Shown here: positions 11,018-23,545 of the stretch, in pieces
Layout: every line of letters starts with the position of its first letter
Numbering within the stretch: position 1 is the stretch's first letter
Source of the DNA: Brachionus rotundiformis
Lineage: Eukaryota > Rotifera > Eurotatoria > Ploima > Brachionidae
Direction of reading: 5' to 3'
Assembly (NCBI GenBank): GCA_016802295.1
Contig: JAESIW010000115.1
Span: 496,001-560,000, forward strand
Length of the DNA stretch: 64,000 nucleotides
The notes under the pieces: generated by a model
The model's input: the letters and a program-made list of their open reading frames with translations, nothing else
What the model was told of the DNA's origin: nothing
Database searches by the model: none
Program-made: the position numbers and the translations under genes

Positions 11018-14000
11018 TTAACACTTAATCTCATCGTACAAAGTCTTGGATCTTTGAGAGTTTCGACGTTTTTCCATGCGCTCTTGTTCATTTTCTCCCA
11101 AATTAGACTCCAATTCATTATTCGAGGCTGATTTTTTAATTTCACTAATGCGAGCTATCTTCCATTCATTTCTTACTCGAAAAGACTTAGACAAGTGCAA
11201 ATGAAGTATATAATCTAAAGGAGAATGTGAAGGTGGATTTTCTTTGGTCATGTTGGTAAGTGGCATTTTGTACAACAAAGGTAGTAAGGCTGCATTGATT
11301 TGTGAATTGAAAAACAAGTTTTCAATCAAATTTTCAATAATTAAATAAAGTAAGCGTTTATTCAACGCTTTGTGCTGAAACAGGTCAAAAATATTAAAAA
11401 TTCCTCGTCTGGTAACATCATTTCCAAGTATATGGCGCAAGTCGTCTGTCATAAGCGAGAATAGTTTTGTCTTAACCAACACTTTGGTCAACTCTTGTAC
11501 TCCCTTAGGACGTGCTGGATGAGCCTCGCTCAAAACACCTTGCGGCCATATCCGCTTGCGAAAGTTTTTTAGATACCTAGCCAAACTTGGTTCATCAAGA
11601 TAAATTGCTATTTGTTCCTTAATTTTTCTTTGAAAATAGAATAAATAAAATTTTTATATTTTAAAATTTTAAACTTTTAGTACCTGTTCATTGAATCACC
11701 TTTAAAATTTTTTAAAATGCTCTTAACAATTGCCATCAAAGACTGTCTCAGCCATTGATTTTTTTCTTTCAGGTCGAAAATTTCATCAACTAATAAAATG
11801 ATCATTTTAAAGGGTAAATTGTTGGATTTCTTTTTAAAATAAAAAATTATTAAAAAAAATTTTACTTTAACCAATTTACCAAATCATCAAAATTAAAGCT
11901 CTGACTTTCGTTATCACTTGATTTTGACTTGACTATTTTGATTGAATTGTCATCAGGTATTTTTAAAGATGACTGAGAACTAGTCAAATTATTTTTCTTT
12001 AAGACATTTCCTTTCGTGTTAGGTGACTCGTTTATTAAATTATCTGATATACCTTTTACAATTCCTATTACATTATCTGGTGCATTTTTCAATGAAGTCT
12101 GAATAGTCTGGACAGAATTGATCATTGGACTCAAAATTGAGTCAAACTTTTAAAATAATTAATTTGTTTAATTAATATGATGCTAATTTTTTAATTAATT
12201 ACTCTTCTCTTGAAACTTGTTGGTGATGAATATTCCCATCTTCTATTTTCGAGAAATTTTAACACCAATTCCAACAGATCGGGATTATTTTTCATGAATT
12301 CATCACTAGTAATCATCTTTTTTTTAATAAATAGTTAAATTTATTTTTCAAAATTAGTTCCTCTTTAACTTAATTTACTTTTAAATATTTGTTCAGTTCA
12401 TTTATTCGCTTTTCAACCAGGTCATCATTGAGGCTATTGCGAAAACTTTTACCGGGAAGTGATGGAATATTTAGATCTGGAAACTTAAAAAAATACAATA
12501 AAAATAATCTTATATATTCTGGTATTTAATCTCAATTTTTAATTTAGATATATAAATATTATTATTCGGATAATGTCAATTTTATAAAAAAAATTTTAAG
12601 ATTTTTGATATAATTTAAATATAAAATTATCATTTGGAAAATGTCCCTATAAGAAAAAAAATTGATTAGCAATTAGAAGTCAAACGTACCAAGCTTTCCG
12701 AAGCAAAATTATCATCTGGTACCTTTTTGGGCTATTCTTCCAGGCTATCAATTTGAATTTTTATAAAATTTTTGATCCTATCACTCTCAGAAGGAATTGA
12801 TGCTACTGGTGGTATTTCTCAGAGATATGTTCTATGAATAACATGCATTTGATTCAAATATTTGAGAGATTTTTTCTGTGAAGATTTTTCAAATGTTTGG
12901 AGATGGATTAAATTATTAAATTCTGGTCTTAATAAGTATATATTTTATAGCCTCAGTTCAACTAAAATTAAACAAATCTTATTCTTTTTAGTTAGTTTAT
13001 TTATCAAATGTTTTGTAACTTGTTTTAGCTGCCATAGTGAGACTCTTAGTCTGGCTCTACAGGTTATGTCTGTTGTAGCTCATATTATTGTTGTTATATA
13101 TCTTTTAGGATCAGAGTTCAAAAAAGATCTTGATTAAGGTGATTTTACCCATAACAATTCAATGCTGTATCATTTTGGTATTTTTATCTTTAACGAGAGT
13201 GCATTGTAGAGCTACAACACAATTGGTACAACTACATTAATCTGACTTCAAACAATACCTTATAAGTCTATTTTAATTGATTTAAAAATTGACAGAAAGA
13301 AAACATAATATACAAGATGATATAACTTGTTCTTAAATAGAGTATTAGGTAAATGGAAACTAATTACAAAAGCTTTGAGCGGTGAATTTGAATCTCGCAT
13401 TGAATAATTAACTACAAAGAAAGTTGTAGCAATACTTTCTTACAATATTCTTTAATACTACCCATAACTTTAAAGTGGTTTTGTGAAATTTGGTACAATA
13501 GAAATGAAACTGGTTCTTTAAATGGGAAAATCCTGGAAGAGTGCTATTTTGAATAATTATCTGTCTTTGATAATTGATGCAACCATCAATGTTGCACCAT
13601 GATGTATTTACAGAACCAGTTTTTAGCTTTTAGAACACAAGTAGTAAGATTTTTTAACATTTTGTTCTTTTCTATTGCACCAAACTTCACAAAACCCTTT
13701 AGGAAAAATGCAGTGTAATGCAAATTGGATCAAAATATCATTCCTTTGATTGTACCATATGCTGCAGATATAGTACATTGGCATTTTTATTCAAAATTAC
13801 TTAATGTGGACTAACCAAATAAAGTTCGACCGACTATCAACTGCTCCAATAATATACCACGCAGCAGATATGGTTGACAGTGCCTAGACATGATCTATAG
13901 ATCACCACAAGTTCATGGTATTCACTCTACTTTTGGAAAACATGACTAGTCCAAAAGATATTTAATATATATAACATTAATTTACCACCATAGGTACAAA

Positions 14001-17000
14001 GAAGCATAACCCTAAGGGTAAGAGTTACTTTACTACTTCTAATTATATTATTCATACTATTACTATAATTTCTATTTAGAATTAATTATTAAAAAAAATT
14101 TAGAAAATTTTTAACTTAAATATTCTATCCTGAGAGAAAATCAAGTTTCAATTAAAAAATTTCTAAATTTTTTAGGCATTTTACCAATATTTACTAAACA
14201 AATAAATTTTAGATCTTATTTTTTTTATAAATTATAATCATGTTTTCAAAATGAATTTAGTTTTAGTTAATTATTTGAGTTTACAAATTAATTTTAAAAA
14301 GATATAGTTGAAATAAATTCTCCTTCTGAGCACTTTTTTTACCATTAAATTTTTTTAATAAAAATAACATTTCAATTGTCTATATTTTACGTAAAAAAGC
14401 TTACATTTTTTTTGATAATTAGATGCAAATCGTGAAAATCATTGAATCGTCTATAAGTTTGCCAATAGTCAATTTTGCCATTTGACTCATTTAATTTGGT
14501 GATATCCATTATGTATATCGAATAAGTTTTCTTAAGCTCATTGCACTTTCCAGTCGAGATTATACAAGCATTTATTTTAATATACTTTGGATCAATATTT
14601 TCCGACCTTGCTTCCATGGTGCACAAATCAAAGCTATTTACAGAAGCTTGGTCAACTGTGGTCGAATTTTCATCGTTGTCGTAGGCGGTTGGATCACTTT
14701 TTTGTGCATCTAAAGAATCCAACTCATCAAAATCTGTCTCACAAGCCAACTTTAGATCATTTTTTATCAAAATTTTCTGAAATTCGGCACACTTTTTAAA
14801 TTCGCTTAAATATTTTTCGTCCATGAGAATATAAATTTTAGACTGTAGGTCATCAAACAGAGTCTCGGTTACCAAATCTACCTTTTCAAGTTTTTCCAAT
14901 ACCTTACTTAATTCTTTTTTGTAAAAAGCAAAATTTGATATGTTAACAGGCTGATCGTCCTTTAAAAAAAATAAAATAAATTCTTGATTTTTAACTTGGT
15001 GGTCAATTTTACATCTTCTTGGGAAGATGCGGAGAAATTCGATGCATTTAAAATGTAGGAATCAATGAGGCCTTTTGAATAATCTTTTAGTGAAGTTTTT
15101 ATACTTTGGACCAGATCAAAATTGCTTTGGTCAGCTTTTAAGAGCTCTTTGGACGCGAATTGACGGTACATCTCTGCATTTAGATAAAATGATATTAAAT
15201 TTTGGACATTTTTTTTGTTCATGAACTCTTTTTTATTAAATCCATTATAAATAATTTTATTTAAATTTGGCCTTTCAAACCTATAAAACAGTGCTGGGTA
15301 TCTTCATTTTTCAAAATGGACTCGAGACTTATTGAGTCCAGGTTCAAATTTTCAATTTTTTGTAAATAATCATCATCCTTTTTTATTTAAATTATTAACT
15401 TATTAACTATTTACTTTAAAAATAAAGCAAAAAAAATACCATATTTTGGTCTTTTTTAAATTCTTTCTCTGATTTGAATGCATATTTGACCAAGTTGGAT
15501 ATCTTTGCGTCTATTTTTCGTTTTAAATAAGATAAACTCGAAAGCTGTAGTTTTATGTCATTAACTAAATACACAAATAATTATTTTTATCACAAATTTT
15601 AATTCTTAAGTACCATTATTTCCTCCCAAGTCATTTGAACGTGTCAGAGCTATTTCCTTCTCAATTTTGAGACTTAGCTGGGTAAGTTCGTCAAGATTTT
15701 CACAAAAATTTATGGTTGTCAGAAAGTTTTCTGTGGAGGGTAAAAAATCCCGTGACAGGTACAAAATAGACTGATTTATATAATCTGGATCAGTAAGTCT
15801 GTCAATTGAATTTTTGACCAGCACCTGTGCCAAGATTTCTCTTAGCAGACACCTGAGTGGTAAGCAGTTGAATGTTTTCGAAGGCATTAGACTAAAGCAC
15901 AGCATTTCACTCAGCTCTTGCAAAAACTCTGAATTATGGATTAAAAAATGGCATTTGGTAAATCATTTTTTAATTTTACCATCCTGTTCCTCGCGTTGCT
16001 CAAGGCAAATACTGTCCCTGCACATATTTTTCTCATAATCGGCCTCCGTATCGAAGAAACACTCGACAAACTTAGCTCTATTCGAGTCTGTCAAAGTCTG
16101 AAAATTTTTCAACAATTGGTCAAAAGACTGGTTCACCGGATTTTGGTCAAGTTTTTTAACGCTTCGCGCTCTTTCACGAGATTTTTTGAATAATCTAATT
16201 TGAATTAGCAAATTTTGAGCGAAAACATTTGTCACAAAATGGTCCCAATGGATTTGTTTTAAACTATTGAAATAAATTATCTAATTAGATTAATTTAAGA
16301 AAAAAGTTAAAATAAATTCTTAGTTATCTACTGCCAAAATTTATCACTATTTTTTTAGATTCTCGAAATTTTCAAAAAATTAACGATCCAAAATGAAATA
16401 TTTTTTATTTTTATTTATATTGTCAAAAGTTATGAAAAAATAAGTCTTATAATTCATTCGAAAAGGCATTCCAATTGCCCGAATATCATAACAATGTGTT
16501 CAATTTCGGAGAATTTAATAGAAAATCAACAAATCCTTATTCATTCATAGGATCTTGTTAATTTTTTATATGATCCGCAAAAATAGTTAAAAGCTTAGGA
16601 TAAGAAGCTAGATTTGAAAAAATCTCTAACTTATGTACATATTTAGTAATAATATTTTTGTCATATTTTTTACCTTTAAAATAAAAATAAAATAAATTTT
16701 CTTTTGATAATTTCAATTAAGCCTAAATCAGGCTAGTAAAAATTAAATATTTGATTTGTTTTTTTCAATTTTATTGGGAAAAATGATTAGTGAGAAAAAC
16801 TAGTGAGAAATAACTCAAGAAATTTAAATAATAATTTAAGGATTAGAAGAAATTTAAACAATTGGCAAAATCTTTAAATCTACGAAAAAACTTTTGGACT
16901 TAGGCAAATAGCTACATCATTTAAGCACTTGATTTAATAAAATTAATTTAATTTTTATATATTTTGTAATAAAACTCATAAAACTTTAACTTGAATCTTT

Positions 17001-18702
17001 CACCTTTTTTATTTCTAATATTTGAAAACAATTCTTAATCATAATTTTTAATATTTAACTTACCGTATTCCCTCGTTCGATTATGCTGCACTACAAGCTA
17101 AGACATGGATATTAAAATATCAAATTAAGAATTTTTTAGAATGGGTGAGATACTTTGGTGCATGCCCCAAAAGCTTGTAGCTTAGATTATGGTGTAGCAT
17201 AATCGAACGAGGGAATACGGTAAATAAATTGGTCTTGTAGATAAGAGCATCGAAGCTTGGCAAAAAAAAACACCTTAGTGAAAGAAAAAGAAGAGTCTGT
17301 CTTTACTAAGGAATGAATTGTGCAATGGAATGTAATTTAGAGATGTCCAAAGCCTAAAGAAACTATCCGCTCTAAGACCTTGGATACTTACATCCAAGTG
17401 TCAAGCCTAAAGGAAAAAGAGGCTGCGGTGAAGGCTCGAAAAAAACAGGAAAGCCTTGTGTATTGACGACATGTTGAAAAGACCATAGAATCTTGCCTCT
17501 TCAGAAACATATAGTGTCAAATTATTAATAATTAGAGAACTGGTCAAAGGGTCTTTTAGTCAAACTCTCGAATAAAGGCATATAAATGATTTGGAATAAC
17601 ACTGCTGCCAATTTCAAGCAAAGCATTCTGAAAATATTTCTGGGAAGAATCAGAAGCGCCTAAAAAGTCTTATTTAGAAAAGGACAACCAAGATTTAGAA
17701 GAGTAAGAGGATACCAGATGTTTGCGCATAATAAAACAAAGCCTGGAATGGAAACCCAGACCATTGTTAAGTAAATCAAAGTGTGTTGTCAAGTAATCAA
17801 TGCAAACACACTTCTGATAAATTCTGATAAATTTCTGATAAATTTTCAGACCAGAATATTAAAATTATATCTATCTTTTAATCAATTTGCTTTCATAAAA
17901 TCATATATTTACTATTTAATCATTTGGTCTTTTGTACCAAAATTTACATGTTCAAATTCAAGAAAAAATTCCATTTTCCCTTTTTTATTATAAATAAAAA
18001 TCTCTGTCACAAATTAATCAATTATTTTTAGAAATTTTGTTAATTTTTTTATGTTTTCATTAAATATATTTGAGAAAAAAGAGACATTACAAAATTACAA
18101 AATAAGATTAAAACTTGCTTACCATTGATTTATCTGCTTGATGAAAAAATAAATCAAAGCTCTCACATGGTTTGAAAATTCCTCTTTCTTGCTAACATTG
18201 GTCTTGTACCAATCATCGACAAAATCACGTATTAAAAAATCAATTATTTTGTGTAATTCTTCATCGACCAGGTACAAACCACTAAGACTTGGCTTTATGG
18301 AAAATAGATTAAGCGATTTCTGGTCGAATTTAAGCGACGCCGAGTCAAACTTTGATTCGGATGAGCTCTCAATTATTTCGTTGGCATCTTTTTTGACTAT
18401 TCCAATGGAATATTTAAATTTACCCTGCGAAGATCTTAAAAATTTTCCAAATTCGCTTTTAATTGCAGAATTGTTTATCAAAAATAAAACAAATCTTTGA
18501 AAAATTATAATCAGATTGCTTTAAATAAAAAAAAATGATATGATACTTACCCGGAGACGGCTGTTAAGATAAAAAAAAATTTTTGAAAGTGATTTATTAT
18601 CAAATTAATCAAGATCAAGCACAAATAGATCTTGGCAAAAATCAAAATGGTTATGTCATCTAATTTGATATTTTTTATCATTTTAAGTTTGAAATTTGTC
18701 AT
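11018..18702 (-). CDS. SNX13: sorting nexin 13-like protein (PXA-RGS-PX-nexin C), 13 exons
   Basis: Exons (minus strand order): 18702-18551, 18518-18123, 16263-15980, 15928-15614, 15564-15440, 15377-15281, 15227-15013, 14959-14405, 12483-12379, 12316-12203, 12146-11880, 11829-11684, 11627-11018. They sum to 3381 nt, giving 1126 residues. Exon 1 encodes a hydrophobic N-terminal membrane segment (about 18-45). Next come the PXA domain (about 95-370; DPDYINQ is typical), an RGS domain (about 425-600), a PX domain (about 650-785; RRFNDFHDLH, then PSLPGKSF) and the nexin C domain (about 876-1010; DEIFDLKEKNQWLR, RIWPQGVL, KTKLFSLM). This is the SNX13/SNX25 architecture, and the alignment I recall is closest to SNX13. 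SNX13 is an endosomal/ER membrane-tethered protein involved in lipid transport and proposed Galpha-s regulation. Ten introns are 32-62 bp; introns 2 (1.86 kb) and 8 (1.92 kb) are swollen by mobile DNA. The protein is longer than the human one (about 960). Confidence 0.92.
13477..13696. mobile_element. MITE family A, copy 1 (in SNX13 intron 8)
   Basis: The terminal repeat GGTTTTGTGAAATTTGGTAC at 13477 has its complement ending at 13696 (imperfect over about 24 bp). Inside lie a block with CTGGTTCT and, near the other end, AGAACCAG, plus TTGCACCATGATG-type sequence. A second copy in the opposite orientation is at 25586-25879. No coding capacity. A clean target-site duplication is not visible. 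Confidence 0.7.
13797..14060 (+). mobile_element. decayed 3' fragment of a LINE (same family as 22493-23545)
   Basis: The stretch TGGACTAACCAA with flanks (13804-13830) matches the LINE coding sequence around 22905-22920. The end (about 13990-14045: AGAAGCATAACCC, AGGGT, then TACTTTACTACTTC) matches the LINE 3' end at 23486-23535 (AGAAGCTTAACCC, AGGGT, then a TAC repeat). It is an internally deleted, 5'-truncated copy in the sense opposite to SNX13. Confidence 0.6.
17061..17222. mobile_element. 162 bp TA-flanked MITE (in SNX13 intron 2)
   Basis: A 25 bp perfect terminal inverted repeat (17063-17087, complement 17196-17220, beginning CCGTATTCCCTCGTTCG) is bordered on each side by TA. A second, sub-terminal inverted block includes CTACAAGCT and its complement. 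Non-coding. TA target and small size point to mobilisation by a Tc1/mariner-type transposase. Confidence 0.88.
17223..17770. other. degenerate less AT-rich insert in SNX13 intron 2
   Basis: This part of the intron is noticeably less AT-rich than the rest, with many short open stretches broken by stops in every frame and lysine-rich runs. It looks like old element-derived sequence, but I recognise no family. Confidence 0.3.
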
Positions 18703-20471
18703 TTCATTTGCGTCCGCATTTACATTTTAATTTAAAATCTAAATAAAAGATAAATGAGTAATAGGCGAAAAAAAAGTTGTTAATTTGACTCCAAGTTGCC
18801 ATATGCTTTAGGTAACTTTGGTATTCTTTCAATGAATTTAGCTAAATTATTGCATAATTAAGAAAATTTTTTATGATCATGACATAATAATAATATATTG
18901 AGGTTTTGGTTTAGTTAAAAAATTAATGACTACAGAGGCAGTTGAAATTTTGAATCATATTATGAAAATGTTAATGTAATATAATGAAACAATATTGTAA
19001 GATGGAATGCGTATCGTATTCCCCCGTTAAGAAAAAAAAGCATAAAAGAATGTTTATTATTTTACTAAAAAATCGATCTAAAATATGGTTTTTAATCAGC
19101 GAAAGCTATTCGATATTTATGATATATAATACTTTGAAAGTTTAAGAAAAAAATAAGATAATTATTTATCTTTCTTACTTAAGGTCACCTAGTTTTGAAT
19201 TTGATTAAAAAAACTTTTGATGACATTAATTAAATTAAAAATAAATTCAAGTTTTGAGTAAATTAAGAAAATTTCTTTAAATTTTTTTTCCATGGAAAAA
19301 CTAGTCGTCTCGAAATGACAGCTTACCACTGCATACAAACAAAGTTTTTAATTATGTTTAAAATTTATTTCAAATTTTAAATAACCCATTATGATATAAC
19401 AAATAAAACATAGCAAAATTTAGTCAGGTACTAATTTTTGTTAGCTGAAGCTTTTAAATCGAAGTAAACAACATTAAATAATGTTCAAAATAAAATTCTT
19501 TTGATTACAAAAATGATAACATGTTTGGAAAAGCGATCGATATTGGTCAAATAAATTTGGTAGAAAAAGAATGATAGAAAAATGGTTTTGTTACAAAGGC
19601 TTTGTCCAATTTGTTTGAGACGGAATTTTGAACTGGATTAGATCTCTTTGACAAAAATATATATAACTGCTTAAAATAAGCCAAATAACTTTCACTTGTT
19701 ATTTTAATGCCATTAAAAAAATACTGAAATTAGGATTTTTTTTATTGATAAATTATAAAGGAAAAAAATTGTGTTAATTAAAATAAAAACACAAAAATAA
19801 AATAAAAAATTTCTATTTAAAAAAAACGAATATTTATCTATTTTTATCAACATATCTAGTTCGTTTATTTTTTGCGTGGTAGTTTCAACTTCTACTCGTT
19901 TTTTTTGGCAACAGGTGAATCAGAAACAATTGCCATTGAATCAGAATCGGACTCTTCGTCTAAAAATATCGATGTCGTGAATCATTTGTGTTTTGCTAGG
20001 CTGACGGATTAAAGAGCTAGTTGTTTCCTCTAGGCGACCAGAGAGTCACTTTCTTTCTAGTGGAACTTTAAAACTACCGAGTTCTTCATAATAGTTTTTT
20101 TAATCAATAATTAAAAATACTGACAACAATAACATGATCACATTTATAATTTTTTGTTTGTATTTTCAAGTATATAATTGTTTCAATATGGTTAATTGGT
20201 TGTATGTTTTAAATATAATTGAAAATATTTATTAAATAGAGAGGAGCTTATTGAGGAGATCAACCAGTAAAGAAAGAACACATATAAAAAGGCCATTATC
20301 TGTTTTAGCCAAAGAGTGAGGAGTGCTGATGATACAGAAGGTGAATATTGTGACAAATAATTTAAATTTAGTAAAACAAGAGATTAATTAGTTAAATTTT
20401 TGATTTTGAATTTTAAAGATTGAATTTTGTTTAATTTTTTCATTGATAAAACAACTATTTTACAAAATTAA
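18703..20471. other. intergenic, no gene seen
   Basis: AT-rich. At 19012-19030 there is a stretch (TATCGTATTCCCCCGTT) resembling the tip of the 17061 MITE, without a visible partner. On the minus strand at about 19865-20085 a broken acidic coding-like patch (…DEESDSDS…) has several stops. No intact gene. Confidence 0.45.
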
Positions 20472-21118
20472 ATGAACGGTTTCGTTGAAAATAAGATGAA
20501 AAAAGTTGAAAAGAGTTTTTACTCTCAAAATAGTGTTGGATGTAAACCAAAGCTAATGAAGCCAGAAACCATAGCTTTCTTATACAAGCAATTTTCTCAG
20601 TCAATCTTTAGATATCATTTAGATAATATCTTTATTAATGAAAAGAGTTTAAAGGAATTCGATATACGGCAAAATATTTTAATAAAACGATTTATTGGAC
20701 TCAGTAAATTTACAAAAAAAAAACCGTTGAACAAAGCATTAAAGTCGGAGTCAATTAGACAAATTTATTATAAGCAAAAGATATTCTTTCTCAAACAAGT
20801 CTTCAATAACCAATTATTAAACAGTTATCAAAAGTAGAAGATCTGATTCATATTAATTTCACTGAATATGATTCAGCATTCAGTGTTATTTTGATTGAAT
20901 GGTGCCTTGAATGCAATAACAATGGACTAAACCGACTCGATAAAATACTATTTTTATTTAATAGAATATTGTATGTTAAATAATCTTAATCATTTTTTTG
21001 TATATAACAAACTTAATTTTTTACTTAATTGTAAAATAGATATTTAATTTTATATCAATTTTTATTTTAAATTGTCCATGGAGCTTAAACTTTAACTAAA
21101 TAAATAAATAAAATATTA
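20472..21118 (+). mobile_element. 5'-truncated non-LTR retrotransposon, C-terminal part only
   Basis: The frame at 20472-20837 (121 codons) matches the region downstream of the reverse transcriptase in L1-like/non-LTR elements, with KPKLMKPETIAFLYKQFSQS and DIRQNILIKRFIGLSKF as recognisable blocks. After a frame change near 20800, coding-like sequence continues to about 20980 (…IEWCLECNNNGLNRLD…). The unit closes with a short A-rich tandem (AAATAAATAAATAAA, about 21098-21112). No RT catalytic block remains. This family differs from the LINEs at 22.5 kb and 43 kb. Dead copy. Confidence 0.65.
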
Positions 21119-22492
21119 TATATCAAAATAAAGCTGTAACTATAAAGGTCTTAGTTTCCCTTTTTCTCCCAGGAATTATCAACTTAGAGAAAATCAGCAT
21201 TAAAACTTTAAAAAGGTTCAATATAAAGATTTAAAATAAATTCTTACTTCATTAACATATTTTCAAGAGTTCAGACTCAATCTATGTGTACAAAATTTGA
21301 GAATGGTACCTTTTATAGAACAAAAGTATTCAATTTGTTCATATATTCTTGAAAACTAGACCGAAAAATCAATCTACGGAGAAAGGGATCAATCAAAAGG
21401 GCAGAACGAATAAAATTTGAAAAGGAGTTAAAAAAAAATGAATGAACCACCTCTTCTATCAAAATTTCACAATTGGACTCTTATCAGTTCATCATTTCTA
21501 TATCATTTTTATGAGGCTACAATGGCTACAATATTTTAAATTGTGTAGCTTAATTTCTAAATTTGGATATGATACTGGATCAAATAGTTTGTATATCTGC
21601 TAAGTATTTGGCTACAAGACATTGCTTCATTTGATTAATAAATTTAATTGAAGAACTTAGGAACTTTTTCATTAGCTTGGTCTTGGAAAAATAAATTTCT
21701 TCCCGACATAAATAATTCTTGCGTTAATGACTTAAAAACAATCTTAGGAAAATTTAGATTAATATTAATTTTGTAATAAAACGAAACAAATTCTTAATTA
21801 AAAACTCTATTAATTTTTTTTAGATTTAATTTCCAAAAAATTTCAAAATTTAATTAAGTCAAACCACTTTAAGAATATGAAAATTTTTTCCCTGCTTTTG
21901 TAATCAGCAATTAGCCGGTCAATAAGTAAGAATATAGATAAAACGAAAATTCACTTCAAAATAGAACTAAAAATCATTTTTATTAATTTTTTATGAGTCA
22001 AGAGACCTATAAGTGTAAATAACAAAAAATATCTAATTTTAAAAATTTAGGCCATTATACTATTAGCAACCATCCATTATCTCTAAAGCTAAAATCTCCT
22101 AATATTTAACTTTAACTTCTTTGGATAGTAAAATGTCAACCTTTGGTAAAGATGTTCACTGGGTGAATATTCAAATATTTTTCAAATTGATTCTTATTTT
22201 CTTCGAATGCTGATCTTATCCAAGCTAAATTTGTTGATTGTGCCAAACGTTGAGCTTTCTTCCAAATTTCCAAAGTTAAAGTTAAAGATATTGATCTGAT
22301 TGATCACAGAAGCAATATATTGAATTTCCTAATTTTATTATCCATAATTTATTTACTTTAGAATCTCAGATCTCGATATTTGGTTTATCAATTTTAAATG
22401 TTATATTACATTTTAAATAATTAAAAAAATGGAAGAAAAGTTAATATAATGCCTTAAAAAAATTACCATTTTTGATTAATTAATTATTTTCT
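21119..22492. other. intergenic, no gene seen
   Basis: AT-rich sequence between two LINE fragments. Short patches with mixed composition at about 21130-21200, 21360-21560 and 22130-22280 have no usable frame and no recognised element. Confidence 0.4.
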
Positions 22493-23545
22493 CAGCGAGA
22501 GGAAACAAAGGGTAATTTTGGGTTCATCTATGTCAAGTTGGTTAGATGTAACCAGCGGAGTACCTCAAGGTTCAGTATTAGGACCTCTATTATTTTTGAT
22601 ATTTATAAACGATCTTTCGACTCGTTTAGTTAATAAATGTGAGAAATATGCCGATGATACTAAAGTTTTGTCTGTAATTAAAAGCTCCCAGGACAATCTC
22701 GTACTTCAAAAAGATATAGACTCAATTTCAAGCTGGTCACTTACTTGGGCTTTGGATTTGAATATTGAAAAATGTAATGTAATGCATGTTGGCTCAAAAA
22801 ATCCTGTGTTTAACTATACCATTTTTAGCAGATACGGTACAAAGAATTTATCTAAAACAATTCTCGAAAAAGATTTAGGTGTATATATTCAAAGTGACTT
22901 GAAATGGACTAACCAAGTAAAATATTGCACGAGTCGAGGAAATCGTATTTTAGCTATGATTAGAAAAAGTTTCAGAAATTTAAACATTGATACATTGAGA
23001 ATGCTCTACACAGCACTGGTTAGACCTCATTTAGAGTTTGCCATTAGTTCATGGTGTCCATTTCTTGAAAAAGATATTTTTGAAATCGAGAAAGTACAAA
23101 GAAGAATGACAAAAATAATCCCTTCACTTCGAAAATTTGACTACTCTAAAAGACTTGAAATACTAAATTTAACTGATCTCAAAGTTAGAAGGATGAGAGA
23201 AGACTTAATCCAACTTTTTAAAGTTATTAAAAGATACGAAATTATCAATTTTGAAAATGGTATTAATTTTTCTCGAAACCAGTCGTATAGCTTAAGAAGA
23301 CATGACAAATGTATAGTTAGAGAAGATGCGAAAAGTTGCATGCAACGATATCATTTTTTAACAAATCTAGTAGTTAATGTCTGGAATAGTCTACCTCAGT
23401 ACATCGTCAATTCCGAATCAATCATTAATTTCAAAATTAACCTGGACAAATGGCTCAAGAAACAGTCTAATTTACTGCCATAGCTTCGAAGAAGCTTAAC
23501 CCAATAGGGTCGCAGTATTATTTACTACTACTACTACTATTTAAT
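22493..23545 (+). mobile_element. 5'-truncated LINE with intact RT C-terminal frame
   Basis: The open frame (22518-23483, extending upstream in frame to about 22493) begins inside the reverse transcriptase. It has GVPQGSVLGPLLF, the YADD catalytic box at about residue 44, then the thumb and C-terminal region (LVRPHLEFAISSWCP, VVNVWNSLPQ). This is the Jockey/CR1-type non-LTR layout. No stop interrupts 322 codons. The N-terminus, endonuclease and ORF1 are missing. The 3' end is short, with AGAAGCTTAACCC and a (TAC)n tract ending at about 23541. The truncation is typical of incomplete target-primed reverse transcription. The intact frame suggests a rather recent insertion. Confidence 0.88.

Noticed and set aside
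11862..11879. SNX13 exon 11 running to NWLK before a stop
   Set aside because: A donor after DDL (11880/11879) gives a 50 bp intron and restores the frame of the nexin C domain.
18551..18560. 10-base micro-exon between AACAG and GTAAGT in SNX13
   Set aside because: The upstream sequence is open in the same frame back to an ATG at 18702 and encodes a membrane segment, so it is the end of exon 1 and not a micro-exon.
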